The notes: generated from the letters alone by a model not told the origin. Counted from the stretch's first letter, positions 53,062 through 62,680 are shown. The stretch: 64,000 bases of DNA from Alphaproteobacteria bacterium (GCA_019635875.1 JAHBYP010000003.1:668444-732443), one strand, 5' to 3'. Numbers and translations: made by a program.

Positions 53062-54432
53062 TCAGATGATCTCGAAATAGCGATCGAGCTCCCAGTCGCT
53101 GATGTGCTTGCGGAACTCGCGTTCCTCCCACTCGCGCGTCGCGGCGTAGTGCTCGACGAAGGCGTCGCCGAACAGCGCCCGCGCCGCCCTGGATTTGTGG
53201 AAGCGTTCCGCCGCCTCGGTCAGCGTGCGCGGCAGCTGCGACTTCGCGGGATGCGTCCTGGCGTAGGAGTTGCCGTCGACCGGATCGCCCGGATCGAGCT
53301 TCTGCTCGATGCCCCACAGGCCCGATGCAATGGCGGCGGCCAGTGCCAGGTACGGATTGCCGTCGGCGGCGGCCACCCGGTACTCGACGCGGGTCGATTT
53401 CTTCGAGCCGGGGATAACACGAAGGGCGCATGTGCGGTTCTCGACCCCCCAGCTCGCGGCGGTCGGCGCCCAGAAACCCGGGATGAGGCGACGGAACGAG
53501 TTCACCGTCGGCGCCACCATGGCGAGGAACTCCGGCATCAGCGCCTTCTGGCCGGCGACGAAGCTTCGCATGGTCGCGCTCATGCGATGCGGACCCTTCT
53601 CGTCGTGGAAGGCCGAGACGTCCCGGCCCTTCTGCCACAGCGACATGTGGATGTGGCCGCCGCAGCCCGGCCAGTCCTTCGACCATTTGGCCATGAAGGT
53701 CGCCATCCAGTCGCGCCGCTGCGCCAGCACCTTGGTGAAGGTCTTGAACAAGGCGGCGCGGTCCGCCGCCTCCAGCCCGCCGCTCACCCGCAGCGCCGCC
53801 TCGAGCACGCCGGCGCCGGTCTCGGTGTGTAACCCCTCGATCGGGAAATCCATCGTCTCGCCGAGCTTCAGCATGTCGGCGTACCACTCCGCGTGCACGG
53901 AGTTGCGCAGCATCGAGTAGCCGAAGAAGCCGGGCGAGATCGGCTTGAGGTTCCTGAAGCCCTTCTCGCGCACGCTGAACGCCGTCTCGGCGAAGACGAA
54001 GAACTCGTACTCGAAGCCGGCCCAGACGTCGAAGCCCATGTCGGCGGCGCGATCGAGCACGCGGCGCAGGGTGCCGCGCGGGCAGAGCGCCTCGGCCTTG
54101 CCGACGAACTCGCAGAGGAAGAACAGGTTGCCCGGCTCGGTGGCGATCTCGCGGCAGCTCTCGGGGATGATGCGCACCATCGCGTCGGGATAGGCGGTGT
54201 GCCAGCCGGTATAGGTGACGTTGTCGTAGAGCTGGTCGTTGCTGTCCCAGCCCAGCACCACGTCGCAGAAGCCGAAGCCGCCGTCGAGCGCGCCGAGGAA
54301 CTTTTCGACATGCAGGTACTTGCCGCGCAGCACGCCATCCATGTCGTGCACGCCGACCTTCACGTGCGTGAGCTTGCGGTCCTTGAGGATCTTGCGGACG
54401 TCGGCTGCATTCTTCACCTGCCGCGGTTCCAT
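53062..54432 (-). CDS. Glutamine-synthetase-family gamma-glutamyl ligase
   Basis: A 456-residue enzyme of the glutamine synthetase fold. The N-terminal domain has VGVHDMDGVLRGKYLHVEKF, typical of the PuuA-type gamma-glutamylpolyamine/amine branch rather than true GlnA. Metal and ATP motifs are GCGGHIHMSLWQ near residue 270 and the Arg-containing NRTCALRV and VEYRVAAADGNPYLALAAA. There is no adenylylation Tyr motif of GlnA. It would glutamylate an amine for later oxidation. GGAGAAAG lies before ATG 54432. First gene of the amine operon. Confidence 0.87.
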   Translation of the reverse strand: MEPRQVKNAADVRKILKDRKLTHVKVGVHDMDGVLRGKYLHVEKFLGALDGGFGFCDVVLGWDSNDQLYDNVTYTGWHTAYPDAMVRIIPESCREIATEPGNLFFLCEFVGKAEALCPRGTLRRVLDRAADMGFDVWAGFEYEFFVFAETAFSVREKGFRNLKPISPGFFGYSMLRNSVHAEWYADMLKLGETMDFPIEGLHTETGAGVLEAALRVSGGLEAADRAALFKTFTKVLAQRRDWMATFMAKWSKDWPGCGGHIHMSLWQKGRDVSAFHDEKGPHRMSATMRSFVAGQKALMPEFLAMVAPTVNSFRRLIPGFWAPTAASWGVENRTCALRVIPGSKKSTRVEYRVAAADGNPYLALAAAIASGLWGIEQKLDPGDPVDGNSYARTHPAKSQLPRTLTEAAERFHKSRAARALFGDAFVEHYAATREWEEREFRKHISDWELDRYFEII

Positions 54433-54457
54433 GCGGTCTTTCTCCCCAATTCGATAG

Positions 54458-54841
54458 CTATCGTCGGCGGATCGTCCGCACGCACCAGTCAACGAAGCGC
54501 TCGGCTCGGTCGCGCGCTTCGCTAGCCTCTTCCGGTGTCAGCACCTCGGATACCGAGTAGTCGCCGATAACGCGTCGATCCAGACCGCGTGCCAGGAGGC
54601 GGCCCATCTCACGCGCGTCATCGCCGAGGCTCTTGGCCAGCTCGCCAAAGCGTGCGACCAAGCCGCGGTGCGTCCTTGGGGGTTCTATTCCCCGCGCCTC
54701 CAGAACAGCGACCGCTGCATGAAACATCGCGTAGTAAGCAGCCGTCACAATGGTTTCAGGAAACTCCTTGGCAGCGACGGTCTCGGTCGATCGCAGATAC
54801 CGATCGGCCTTCGCCAATCGAGCGTCGACTTCCGTCGTCAT
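54458..54841 (-). CDS. HEPN-domain protein (toxin partner of MNT)
   Basis: A 127-residue helical protein of the HEPN superfamily, UPF0332-like: RLAKADRYLRSTETVAAKEF, then TAAYYAMFHAAVAVLEARG and RTHRGLVARFGELAK. Its ATG overlaps the TGA of the nucleotidyltransferase gene. HEPN-MNT pairs are type VII toxin-antitoxin or AMPylation-controlled modules in which the HEPN protein is an RNase. The canonical Rx4-6H catalytic motif is not clearly seen, so nuclease activity is uncertain. Confidence 0.8.
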   Translation of the reverse strand: MTTEVDARLAKADRYLRSTETVAAKEFPETIVTAAYYAMFHAAVAVLEARGIEPPRTHRGLVARFGELAKSLGDDAREMGRLLARGLDRRVIGDYSVSEVLTPEEASEARDRAERFVDWCVRTIRRR

Positions 54842-55149
54842 GCGGCAACGCCATCTCGGCGCAGATTGCGATAGAAGCGGAAATCGCCCGCTTCGCTGGC
54901 TGCGGACAGGGCAAGCGCTTGAATTTGCGCGCCGGTCTCCATCATGAGGTCGAAGGCGATGTCCGAGATCACATCGCGTTCCCCCACAGTCGGTCGGCTG
55001 CCCAGGAACACAGCGATATCCCAATCGGAATCCGCCGACGCATCTCCTCGGGCACGCGAACCGAACAGCACAACCTTCGCCACGCGTCCAGGCAGCTTGG
55101 CCTCAACACGTCGCTTGTATTCTCGGACCAGGGCAAGTTCGTCCGTCAT
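54838..55149 (-). CDS. Minimal nucleotidyltransferase (MNT) antitoxin
   Basis: A 103-residue nucleotidyltransferase with the signature VVLFGSRARGDASADSDWDIAVF (GSxRxG followed by DxD, about residues 27-49). MNT antitoxins adenylylate or bind their HEPN partner. ATG 55149 is used; a GTG codon directly before it (55152) is an alternative. No ribosome binding site is seen, but a TATAAT lies 8 bp upstream, so the message may be leaderless. Confidence 0.82.
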   Translation of the reverse strand: MTDELALVREYKRRVEAKLPGRVAKVVLFGSRARGDASADSDWDIAVFLGSRPTVGERDVISDIAFDLMMETGAQIQALALSAASEAGDFRFYRNLRRDGVAA

Positions 55150-55157
55150 CACGAACC

Positions 55158-55163
55158 ATTATA
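55158..55163 (-). promoter_or_regulatory. TATAAT -10 box for a leaderless HEPN-MNT message
   Basis: A perfect TATAAT on the minus strand ends 8 bp before the MNT ATG, so transcription would begin at or within a base or two of the start codon. No clear -35 hexamer is seen. Such AT-rich boxes are rare in this window. Confidence 0.55.
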
Positions 55164-55178
55164 GGCCGCCGGTCGGTT

Positions 55179-55553
55179 TCAGCCCACGATCTCGTTCTCG
55201 CGATTGACCCATAGTGGCGAGCGCGCGAGGTCAATGAAAGTCCTCTCGTCGGCGACCAGGATCTTTCCCGCTTCCCGCGCCGCCGGATCGCGCATCGAGC
55301 GCTCGAAGGCCGCCTCGTCCGCCCACCACAACTCGGCGATGCCGTCATAGGGCTCCGGCGCGCCGCGCACGCCCTGCAGACCGGCGTCGAAGGGTGTCTC
55401 GGTGGCGTGGGTCTGGACATAGCGGCTGATGCCCAGCGCCGCGGCGTGGCTGCGCACCAGCGGACCGTGCCGGTTCAGCCAGTAATCCTGGAACTGCGCG
55501 CGCGTCAGGTGCGGCAGGCGGTGCAGGCAGAATGTCAGCTTCACGGCAGGCAT
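55179..55553 (-). CDS. EthD domain protein
   Basis: A 124-residue ferredoxin-like (dimeric alpha/beta barrel) protein. It begins MPAVKLTFCLHRLPHLTRAQ and continues FQDYWLNRHGPLV, the EthD signature; the later block ELWWADEAAFERSMRDPAA is also typical. EthD proteins assist degradation of ethers and other compounds; no activity is assigned here. ATG 55553 has GAGGAGG 6 bp upstream, so the longer frame from 55640 is rejected. It lies 29 bp upstream of the MNT gene on the same strand. Confidence 0.82.
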   Translation of the reverse strand: MPAVKLTFCLHRLPHLTRAQFQDYWLNRHGPLVRSHAAALGISRYVQTHATETPFDAGLQGVRGAPEPYDGIAELWWADEAAFERSMRDPAAREAGKILVADERTFIDLARSPLWVNRENEIVG

Positions 55554-55763
55554 CCGGGCCTCCTCTTCGACACGCATAAGGGCGGACATACCAATATCAG
55601 GAACAACCCTGTAAGTCCTTGTGCGGCGGGCCTTTTCCACCGCGATTACAGCCCGCCGACCAGGCGAATCCAGGCGATTCCGACACGCCTAGGGGTGGAA
55701 ATAGGACAGGACGGATTTCGGCGGTACACCGGTGCCACTCTCACCCGAACCGGAGTCCGCCCG

Positions 55764-56441
55764 ATGGCCCGCAACCGCACGATCTCACCCGACTTCTGGA
55801 CCTGGGAAGCCGTCATCGACTGCCAGCCGATGACGCGCCTTCTGTTCATCGGCCTGTGGAATTTCGCCGACGATTACGGCGTGCAGCCGCTTCGGCCGCG
55901 CACCATCCGCATGCAGGTGCTGCCCGGAGAGGAGCTCGACAGCGACGCCGTACGACGGATGATCGACGAACTGGCGGCGCAGCGGCTGGTGCGGATCTAC
56001 GAAGTCGACGGCCAGGAATACGTTGCGATCGCCGACTGGCACCAGCTCCAGCGGGTCGGCAAGCGTGCGCGGCGGCGGTATCCAGCCGCTGCCTCCCCGC
56101 TTCCCGGCGTCGGCCAGGCGGGCGAGCCGCCTTCGCCGCCGACCATTGAAACCCATAGCAATGGCCAGACTCCGCGAAGTCCGCCATTCGGCGAGCCGGA
56201 CGCGCCGCCGCCGCAGACCATGGCGAACCATAGCAATGGCGATGCTCTCCCGTTCGGGGCGGCAGGCGAGCCGCCGTCGCCCACCATTGCAAACCATAGC
56301 AATGCCGATCATCCGGCAGCCGGCGAGGCTGTCGGGCAGCCGTCGCCGACCATCGCAAACCATTGCACGCAGCCGAACCTTCCGCCGGCGGACCGGCGGG
56401 AGCTCGATGCGCGGTTGCGCAGGATCGCCACGCCTGCTTGA
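55764..56441 (+). CDS. Hypothetical protein with phage-replication-like N-terminus and Asn-His-Ser-Asn repeats
   Basis: A 225-residue protein. Residues 1-110 resemble a domain found in phage and mobile-element proteins: ISPDFWTWEAVIDCQPMTRL, LFIGLWNFADDYGVQPL, then a winged-helix-like SDAVRRMIDELAAQRLVRIY and VAIADWHQLQRVGKRARRR. Residues 115-210 are low complexity, with four units built on PSPTIANHSN (THSNG, ANHSNG, ANHSNAD, ANHC), each preceded by GEP or VGQP and Pro. The function is unknown. It starts at ATG 55764 and ends 9 bp before hrpB. Confidence 0.65.
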   Translation: MARNRTISPDFWTWEAVIDCQPMTRLLFIGLWNFADDYGVQPLRPRTIRMQVLPGEELDSDAVRRMIDELAAQRLVRIYEVDGQEYVAIADWHQLQRVGKRARRRYPAAASPLPGVGQAGEPPSPPTIETHSNGQTPRSPPFGEPDAPPPQTMANHSNGDALPFGAAGEPPSPTIANHSNADHPAAGEAVGQPSPTIANHCTQPNLPPADRRELDARLRRIATPA

Positions 56442-56450
56442 ACGGCCGCC

Positions 56451-58940
56451 ATGGCCGATCTGCCCATCGTCGACGCCCTGCCGGCGCTGAAGGAGGCGCT
56501 GGCGCGTGACAGCGCGGCGGTGCTGCTGGCGCCGCCGGGCGCCGGCAAGACGACCGTCGTGCCGCTGGCCCTGCTCGATCAGGCTTGGCTCGCCGGGCGC
56601 CGGATCGTCATGCAGGAACCGCGCCGGGTCGCCGCGCGGGCCGCCGCCCGGCGCATGGCGCAGACCCTGGGCGAGGAAGTCGGCGGCACGGTGGGCTATC
56701 GCGTGCGGCTGGACTCCCGCGTCGGCCCGACGACCCGCATCGAGGTGGTCACCGACGGCCTGTTCCTGCGCCGCCTGCAGGCCGATCCGTCGCTCGACGG
56801 CGTCGGCCTGGTGATCTTCGACGAGCTGCACGAGCGCGGACTGGAGACCGACCTGTCGCTGGCGCTGGTGCGCGAGGCGCAGATGGCGCTGCGCGAGGAT
56901 CTGCGCATCCTCGCGATGTCGGCGACGCTCGACGGCGCGGCGGTGGCGAAGCTGCTGGGCGACGCGCCGGTGATCGAAAGCGCCGGCCGCATGTTCCCGG
57001 TGCGCACACGCTATCTCGAGCGTGATCCCGAGGGACGGCTGGAGGACATTGTCGCCTCGACCACGCGCCGCGCCATGGAGGAGGAAAGCGGCAGCGCGCT
57101 GGTCTTCCTGCCCGGCGTCGGCGAGATCCGCCGCGTCGAGGAGCGCCTGCGCGACGTGCTGCCCGCCGACACCGATCTTGTGCCGCTCTATGGCGATCTG
57201 TCGGCTTCCGAGCAGGATCGCGCCATCCGCCCCTCGCCGCCGGGCCGCCGCAAGATCGTGCTCGCCACGGCGATCGCCGAGACGAGTCTCACCATCGACG
57301 GCGTGCGTATCGTCGTCGATGGCGGCTACATGCGTGTGCCGCGCTTCTCGCCGCGCACCGGCATGGAGCGGCTGGAGACGGTGCGCGTGACGCAGGCCTC
57401 GGCCGACCAGCGGCGCGGCCGCGCCGGACGACTGGAACCGGGCGTTTGCTTTCGCCTGTGGAGCGAGGCGACGCAGCGCGGGTTGAAGGCATTCGGCACG
57501 CCGGAAATCCTCGAAGCCGATCTCGCGCCGCTGGCGCTGGAGCTCGCCGCCTGGGGCGCGCGCGATCCGGCGGCGTTGCCGTGGCTGACGCCGCCGCCTG
57601 CCGCGGCGCTGGAGCAGGCGCGCGCCCTGCTGCGCGACCTCGGCGCCATCGACGACGACGACGGCATAACAACCCATGGCCTCGAGATGGCCGGGCTGGG
57701 CGCGCATCCCCGCATCGCCCACATGCTGCTCAGCGGGCGCGGCGCGCTGGCCTGCCTGCTGGCCGCGTTGATCGGCGAGCGCGACCTGCTGCGCTTCGCG
57801 CCGGGCCAGCGCGACCCCGATCTGCGCCATCGCGTCGATGTCGCGCTCAACGCCGAGCGGCCGGTGCGCGGCGCCTCGGTCGATCGCGGCACGCTCGCCG
57901 CCGTGCGCCAGTCGGCGCGCGAGTTCCGCCGTCGGCTGGGCGTGCGCGACGAGAGCGACATCGACAGCCGCGACACCGGGCGGCTGGTGGCGCTCGCCTA
58001 TCCCGACCGTATCGCGCGCCGGCGTCCCAACAGCGATGGCCGCTACGCGCTGAGCGGCGGCCGCGGCGCGGCGCTGCCGGCGGGCGATCCGCTGGGCGCC
58101 GAGGCGTGGCTGGCGATCGCCGATCTCGACGGTGCACAGCAGGACGGCCGCGTCTTCCTCGCCGCGCCGCTGACGATGGGCGATATCGAGGAGCTGTTCG
58201 CCGATCGCCTCGCGCGCCGCGACGTGCTGCGCTGGGATGCGCGCGAGCAGGCGGTGGTGGCGCGCGCGCAGCGCCGGCTGGGCGCGCTGGTGCTCGAGGA
58301 TCGGCCGCTGGCCAACCCCGATCCCGAGGCACTGCGCCTGGCGATGCTCGAGGGCGTGCGCGCGATGGGAATCGACAGCCTGCCGTGGCGCGACGGCCTC
58401 GTCTCGCTGCGTCAGCGCGTCGCCTTCCTGCGCCATCACCTCGGCGAAGACTGGCCGGACCTCTCCGATGCGCGCCTGCTGGCCGATCTCGAGGACTGGC
58501 TCGGCCCCTATCTCGCCGGCGTCACGCGCCGCGCGCACCTGGCGCAGGTCGATCTCGACTCGGCGCTGGGCGGCCTGCTGCCGCCGGGCGCGCGCCGCGA
58601 TCTCGATCGCCTGGCGCCCACGCATGTCGACGTGCCCAGCGGCTCGCACCTGCCGATCGACTACGCCAACCCGGCCGAGCCGGTGCTCGCCGTGCGCCTG
58701 CAGGAGATGTTCGGGCTGGCCCGGACGCCGCACGTCGCCGGTGGCAAGGTGGCGCTGCTGATCCACCTGCTGTCGCCGGCACGCCGCCCGGTGCAGGTCA
58801 CCCGCGACCTCGCCAGCTTCTGGGCCAATGGCTATCGCGAGGTGAAGGCGGAGATGAAGGGCCGCTACCCCAAGCACTACTGGCCCGACGATCCCCTGAT
58901 CGCCGAGCCCACCGCCCGCGTCCGGCCTCGCCCCCGTTAA
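56451..58940 (+). CDS. hrpB: ATP-dependent helicase HrpB
   Basis: An 829-residue DExH-box helicase. Walker A is LLAPPGAGKTT at residues 24-34, the DEAH-type box is FDELHERGLE near residue 122, motif III is MSATL, and motifs IV-VI include TAIAETSLT and ASADQRRGRAGR. A helicase-associated domain and the HrpB C-terminal domain complete the protein at normal length (800-840). HrpB is a widespread RNA/DNA helicase of unclear physiological role in proteobacteria. Confidence 0.94.
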   Translation: MADLPIVDALPALKEALARDSAAVLLAPPGAGKTTVVPLALLDQAWLAGRRIVMQEPRRVAARAAARRMAQTLGEEVGGTVGYRVRLDSRVGPTTRIEVVTDGLFLRRLQADPSLDGVGLVIFDELHERGLETDLSLALVREAQMALREDLRILAMSATLDGAAVAKLLGDAPVIESAGRMFPVRTRYLERDPEGRLEDIVASTTRRAMEEESGSALVFLPGVGEIRRVEERLRDVLPADTDLVPLYGDLSASEQDRAIRPSPPGRRKIVLATAIAETSLTIDGVRIVVDGGYMRVPRFSPRTGMERLETVRVTQASADQRRGRAGRLEPGVCFRLWSEATQRGLKAFGTPEILEADLAPLALELAAWGARDPAALPWLTPPPAAALEQARALLRDLGAIDDDDGITTHGLEMAGLGAHPRIAHMLLSGRGALACLLAALIGERDLLRFAPGQRDPDLRHRVDVALNAERPVRGASVDRGTLAAVRQSAREFRRRLGVRDESDIDSRDTGRLVALAYPDRIARRRPNSDGRYALSGGRGAALPAGDPLGAEAWLAIADLDGAQQDGRVFLAAPLTMGDIEELFADRLARRDVLRWDAREQAVVARAQRRLGALVLEDRPLANPDPEALRLAMLEGVRAMGIDSLPWRDGLVSLRQRVAFLRHHLGEDWPDLSDARLLADLEDWLGPYLAGVTRRAHLAQVDLDSALGGLLPPGARRDLDRLAPTHVDVPSGSHLPIDYANPAEPVLAVRLQEMFGLARTPHVAGGKVALLIHLLSPARRPVQVTRDLASFWANGYREVKAEMKGRYPKHYWPDDPLIAEPTARVRPRPR

Positions 58941-58942
58941 TA

Positions 58943-59063
58943 CCTTCCCCCGGAGGGGGAAGGTGGCGCGAAGCGCCGGATGGGGATGCCGAAGACGGAC
59001 TCCTGCGTTCGGCTTCGACATCCCCCTTCCGCCCTTCGGGCACCTTCCCCCTCCGGGGGAAGG
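58943..59063. repeat. Family A palindromic repeat, copy 5
   Basis: A 121-bp copy immediately after hrpB (stop at 58940), with both terminal hairpins intact; it may end hrpB transcription. Confidence 0.95.
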
Positions 59064-59126
59064 CAAGATTGAACCTCACGCCGCGCCCGTTATGATCCGG
59101 CCGCCGCCGATCCAGGAGACAGACCC

Positions 59127-60587
59127 ATGGCCTCGCCCGACCTGCCGTTCCGCACGGCCACGGACCTCGCCCGCGCGATCCGCAAGAAGAAGATCGGCTG
59201 CGTCGAGCTGCTCGAGCTCTACCTCAAGCGCATCGAGACCTATAACCCCAAGCTCAACGCGATCATCGCGCTCGACACCGGCAAGGCGCGCAAGGCGGCG
59301 AAGGCGGCCGACAAGAAGGTGGCGCGCGGCGACGACCTGCCGCCGCTGCACGGCGTGCCGATGACCATCAAGGAGAGCTACGACGTCGCCGGCCTGCCGA
59401 CGACCTGGGGCGACCCGGCGCTGCGCGCCAGCGTGGCGTCGGGCGACGCGCTGTCGGTGACGCGGCTGCGCGCCGCCGGCGTCAACCTGTTCGGCAAGAC
59501 CAACGTGCCGCTGATGCTGGCGGACTGGCAGAGCTACAACGCGATCTACGGCACGACCAGCAATCCCTGGGACACCAGCCGCTCGCCCGGCGGCTCCTCG
59601 GGCGGCTCGGCGGCGGCGCTCGCCGCCGGCCTGACCGGCATCGAGGCCGGCTCCGATATCGGCGCCTCGATCCGCAACCCCGCGCATTACTGCGGCGTCT
59701 ACGGCCACAAGCCGACCTGGGGCGTCGTCAGCCCGCGCGGCCATGCGCTGCCCGGCCGCGTGGCCCAGGGCGACATCTCGGTGATCGGCCCGCTGGCGCG
59801 CGGTGCGGAGGACCTCGCCACGGCGCTCAAGGCGATGGCCGGGCCCGACGACATCGACGGCGCCGGCTGGCGGCTGAAGCTGCCCAAGCCGGCCAAGACG
59901 AAGCTCCGCGAGTTCAAGGTCGCGGTGATGCTCGAGGATGCCAACTCGGCCGTCGACCAGGAGGTGCAGAGCCTGCTGTCGCGCCTGGCCGAGTTCCTCG
60001 GCAAGTCCAGGGCCAAGATCAGCCTGACGGCGCGGCCGGAGATCGACACCGGCGAGCTGCACCGCCTCTACATCGCGCTGCTGCGCAGCGCGACCTCGGG
60101 CCGCCAGAGCGACGAGACCTACGCGCGCAACAAGGAAACTGCGCGCAATCTCGCGCCGGACGACCACAGCTATTTCGCCGAGATGACCCGCGCCAACGTG
60201 CTGGGCCATCGCGACTGGCTGGCGCTCAACGAGCGGCGCCACCAGCTGCGCCTGCGCTGGGCCGAGTTCTTCAGGGACTACGACCTGCTGCTCTGCCCGG
60301 CCGCCGCCTCGGCCGCCTTCCCGCACGACCAGGTGGGCGAGCGCCACGAGCGCACCATCGAGGTCAACGGCCAGCGCGTGCCGACCACCGACCAGCTGTT
60401 CTGGGCCGGCATCAACGGCGTCTGCTACCTGCCGGGCACCGTGGCGCCGATCGGCTTCACGCCGCGCGGCCTGCCGGTGGGCGTGCAGATCATCGGCCCG
60501 CAATACGCCGACCGCACCACCATCGCTTTCGCCCGCCTGCTCGAGCGCGAGTACCAGGCCTTCGTGCCGCCGCCGGGCTACGCGTGA
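59127..60587 (+). CDS. Amidase (amidase signature family)
   Basis: A 486-residue Ser-Ser-Lys hydrolase. The catalytic Lys is in GVPMTIKESYD near residue 81, the Gly/Ser-rich signature is SPGGSSGGSAAALAAG near 155-170 (cis-Ser), and the nucleophile Ser lies in GSDIGASIRNPAHYCG near 180. It hydrolyses carboxylic amides to acid and ammonia; the exact substrate (for example aryl or aliphatic amides, malonamide) is unknown. AGGAG lies about 10 bp before the ATG. It sits between two family A repeats. Confidence 0.92.
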   Translation: MASPDLPFRTATDLARAIRKKKIGCVELLELYLKRIETYNPKLNAIIALDTGKARKAAKAADKKVARGDDLPPLHGVPMTIKESYDVAGLPTTWGDPALRASVASGDALSVTRLRAAGVNLFGKTNVPLMLADWQSYNAIYGTTSNPWDTSRSPGGSSGGSAAALAAGLTGIEAGSDIGASIRNPAHYCGVYGHKPTWGVVSPRGHALPGRVAQGDISVIGPLARGAEDLATALKAMAGPDDIDGAGWRLKLPKPAKTKLREFKVAVMLEDANSAVDQEVQSLLSRLAEFLGKSRAKISLTARPEIDTGELHRLYIALLRSATSGRQSDETYARNKETARNLAPDDHSYFAEMTRANVLGHRDWLALNERRHQLRLRWAEFFRDYDLLLCPAAASAAFPHDQVGERHERTIEVNGQRVPTTDQLFWAGINGVCYLPGTVAPIGFTPRGLPVGVQIIGPQYADRTTIAFARLLEREYQAFVPPPGYA

Positions 60588-60598
60588 GGCATCACTTG

Positions 60599-60720
60599 CC
60601 TTCCCCCGGAGGGGGAAGGTGCCCGAAGGGCGGAAGGGGGATGTCGAAGCCGAACGCAGGAGTCCGTCTTCGACATCCCCCTTCCGGCGCTACGCGCCAC
60701 CTTCCCCCTCCGGGGGAAGG
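60599..60720. repeat. Family A palindromic repeat, copy 6
   Basis: A 122-bp copy between the amidase and ilvD genes, with both terminal hairpins intact. Its loop region (GAACGCAGGAGTCCG) closely resembles that of copy 5. Confidence 0.95.
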
Positions 60721-60806
60721 TAGAGCTGGCCTGCGTTGGGAGGAGAAAGATCGCGTTGACGCCTTGCGGCGCGCGCATTAGGGCTGCGCGCAAACGAGGG
60801 GAGATC

Positions 60807-62675
60807 ATGCCGCAGTATCGTTCGCGTACCTCCACGCATGGCCGCAACATGGCCGGCGCCCGTGGCCTGTGGCGCGCCACCGGCATGAGCGACAGCGATT
60901 TCGGCAAGCCGATCATCGCCATCGCCAATTCCTTCACCCAGTTCGTGCCCGGCCACGTCCATCTCAAGGACCTCGGCCAGATGGTGGCGCGCGAGATCGA
61001 GAAGGCCGGCGCGGTCGCCAAGGAGTTCAACACCATCGCGGTCGACGACGGCATCGCCATGGGCCATGACGGCATGCTCTATTCGCTGCCCTCGCGCGAG
61101 CACATCGCCGACGCCGTCGAGTACATGTGCAACGCCCATTGCGCCGACGCGCTGGTCTGCATCTCCAATTGCGACAAGATCACGCCGGGCATGCTGATGG
61201 CCGCCATGCGGCTCAACATCCCGGCGATCTTCGTGTCGGGCGGGCCGATGGAAGCCGGCAAGGTGATCCTCGAGGACGGCAGCCAGCGCAAGGCCGACCT
61301 GATCGACGCCATGATCCAGGCCGCCAATCCGCAGACCTCGGATGCCGACGTCGCCAAGTACGAGCGCTCGGCCTGCCCGACCTGCGGCTCGTGCTCGGGC
61401 ATGTTCACCGCCAACTCGATGAACTGCCTGGCCGAGGCGCTGGGCCTGGCGCTCCCGGGCAACGGCTCGGTGCTGGCCACGCATGCCTACCGCAAGGAGC
61501 TGTTCCTCAAGGCCGGCCGCACCATCGTCGAGCTGACGAAGCGCTGGTACGAGCAGGACGACGTGACGGCCACTCCGCGCGGCATCGCCGACTTCAAGGC
61601 CTTCGAGAACGCCATGGTGCTCGACATCGCCATGGGCGGCTCGACCAACACCGTGCTGCACCTGCTCGCCATGGCGCGCGAGGGCGAGGTGCCGTTCGGC
61701 ATGGCCGACATCGACCGGCTGAGCCGCCGCGTGCCGCATCTGTCGAAGCTGGCACCCTCGACCTCGGAATTCCACATGGAGGACGTGCATCGCGCCGGCG
61801 GCATCATGGGCCTGATGGGCGAGCTCGACCGGCTGGGCCTGATCCATCGCGACCGCGCGACGGTGCACGCGAAGACCATCGGCGAGGCGATCGACCGCTG
61901 GGACATCATGCGCCAGCCGGCGCCCGAGGTGCGCGAGTTCTACCGCGCCGCGCCGGGCGGCGTGCGCACCACCGAGGCGTTCAGCACCGATAGGAAGTGG
62001 GACTCGCTGGACATGGACCGCGAGAAGGGCTGCATCCGTTCCGGCGCGCACGCCTACTCGCAGGACGGCGGCCTGGCGGTGCTCTACGGCAACCTCGCGC
62101 CTGACGGCTCGATCGTGAAGACCGCCGGCGTGCCGGCCAACTGCCTGAGCTTCAAGGGACCGGCGCGCGTCTTCGAGAGCCAGGACTCGGCGGTCAAGGC
62201 GATCCTCGGCTTCACGCTCAAGCCGGGCGACGTCGTGGTCATCCGTTACGAGGGACCGCGCGGCGGGCCGGGCATGCAGGAGATGCTGTACCCGACGAGC
62301 TACATCAAGAGCATCGGGCTGGGTCAGAAATGCGCCCTGATCACCGATGGCCGCTTCTCCGGCGGCTCCTCGGGGCTCAGCGTCGGCCACATCTCGCCCG
62401 AGGCCGCGACCGGCGGCCTGATCGGCCTGGTCGAGGAAGGCGACATCATCGAGATCGACATCCCGCAGCGCAAGCTGCACCTCGCAGTCGACGAGGCGAC
62501 CCTGGCGAAGCGCCGCGAGGCCATGCTGGCGCGCGGCGCCAGGGCGTGGAAGCCGACCGAGCAGCGCGAGCGCCTGGTGTCGACGGCGCTGCGCGCCTAC
62601 GCCGCCTTCGCGCTGTCGGCTTCCGAAGGCGCCGCCCGCGACATCGACCTCATCGAGCGCCAGTCGAGGGGATAG
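60807..62675 (+). CDS. ilvD: Dihydroxy-acid dehydratase IlvD
   Basis: A 622-residue [Fe-S] dehydratase of branched-chain amino acid and pantothenate synthesis; it converts 2,3-dihydroxy-isovalerate and -methylvalerate to the 2-oxo acids. Cluster Cys lie in [12 protein letters not shown] near residue 122 and [18 protein letters not shown] near 195. The C-terminal [18 protein letters not shown] motif binds the substrate. Length matches the family. ATG 60807 has GAGGGGAG 6 bp upstream; an earlier in-frame GTG or TTG start at 60756 is not needed. Confidence 0.95.
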   Translation: MPQYRSRTSTHGRNMAGARGLWRATGMSDSDFGKPIIAIANSFTQFVPGHVHLKDLGQMVAREIEKAGAVAKEFNTIAVDDGIAMGHDGMLYSLPSREHIADAVEYMCNAHCADALVCISNCDKITPGMLMAAMRLNIPAIFVSGGPMEAGKVILEDGSQRKADLIDAMIQAANPQTSDADVAKYERSACPTCGSCSGMFTANSMNCLAEALGLALPGNGSVLATHAYRKELFLKAGRTIVELTKRWYEQDDVTATPRGIADFKAFENAMVLDIAMGGSTNTVLHLLAMAREGEVPFGMADIDRLSRRVPHLSKLAPSTSEFHMEDVHRAGGIMGLMGELDRLGLIHRDRATVHAKTIGEAIDRWDIMRQPAPEVREFYRAAPGGVRTTEAFSTDRKWDSLDMDREKGCIRSGAHAYSQDGGLAVLYGNLAPDGSIVKTAGVPANCLSFKGPARVFESQDSAVKAILGFTLKPGDVVVIRYEGPRGGPGMQEMLYPTSYIKSIGLGQKCALITDGRFSGGSSGLSVGHISPEAATGGLIGLVEEGDIIEIDIPQRKLHLAVDEATLAKRREAMLARGARAWKPTEQRERLVSTALRAYAAFALSASEGAARDIDLIERQSRG

Positions 62676-62680
62676 CCATT

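Noticed and set aside
55785..59066. 1,093-codon minus-strand frame opposite hrpB
   Set aside because: Antisense shadow; HrpB motifs are all on the plus strand.
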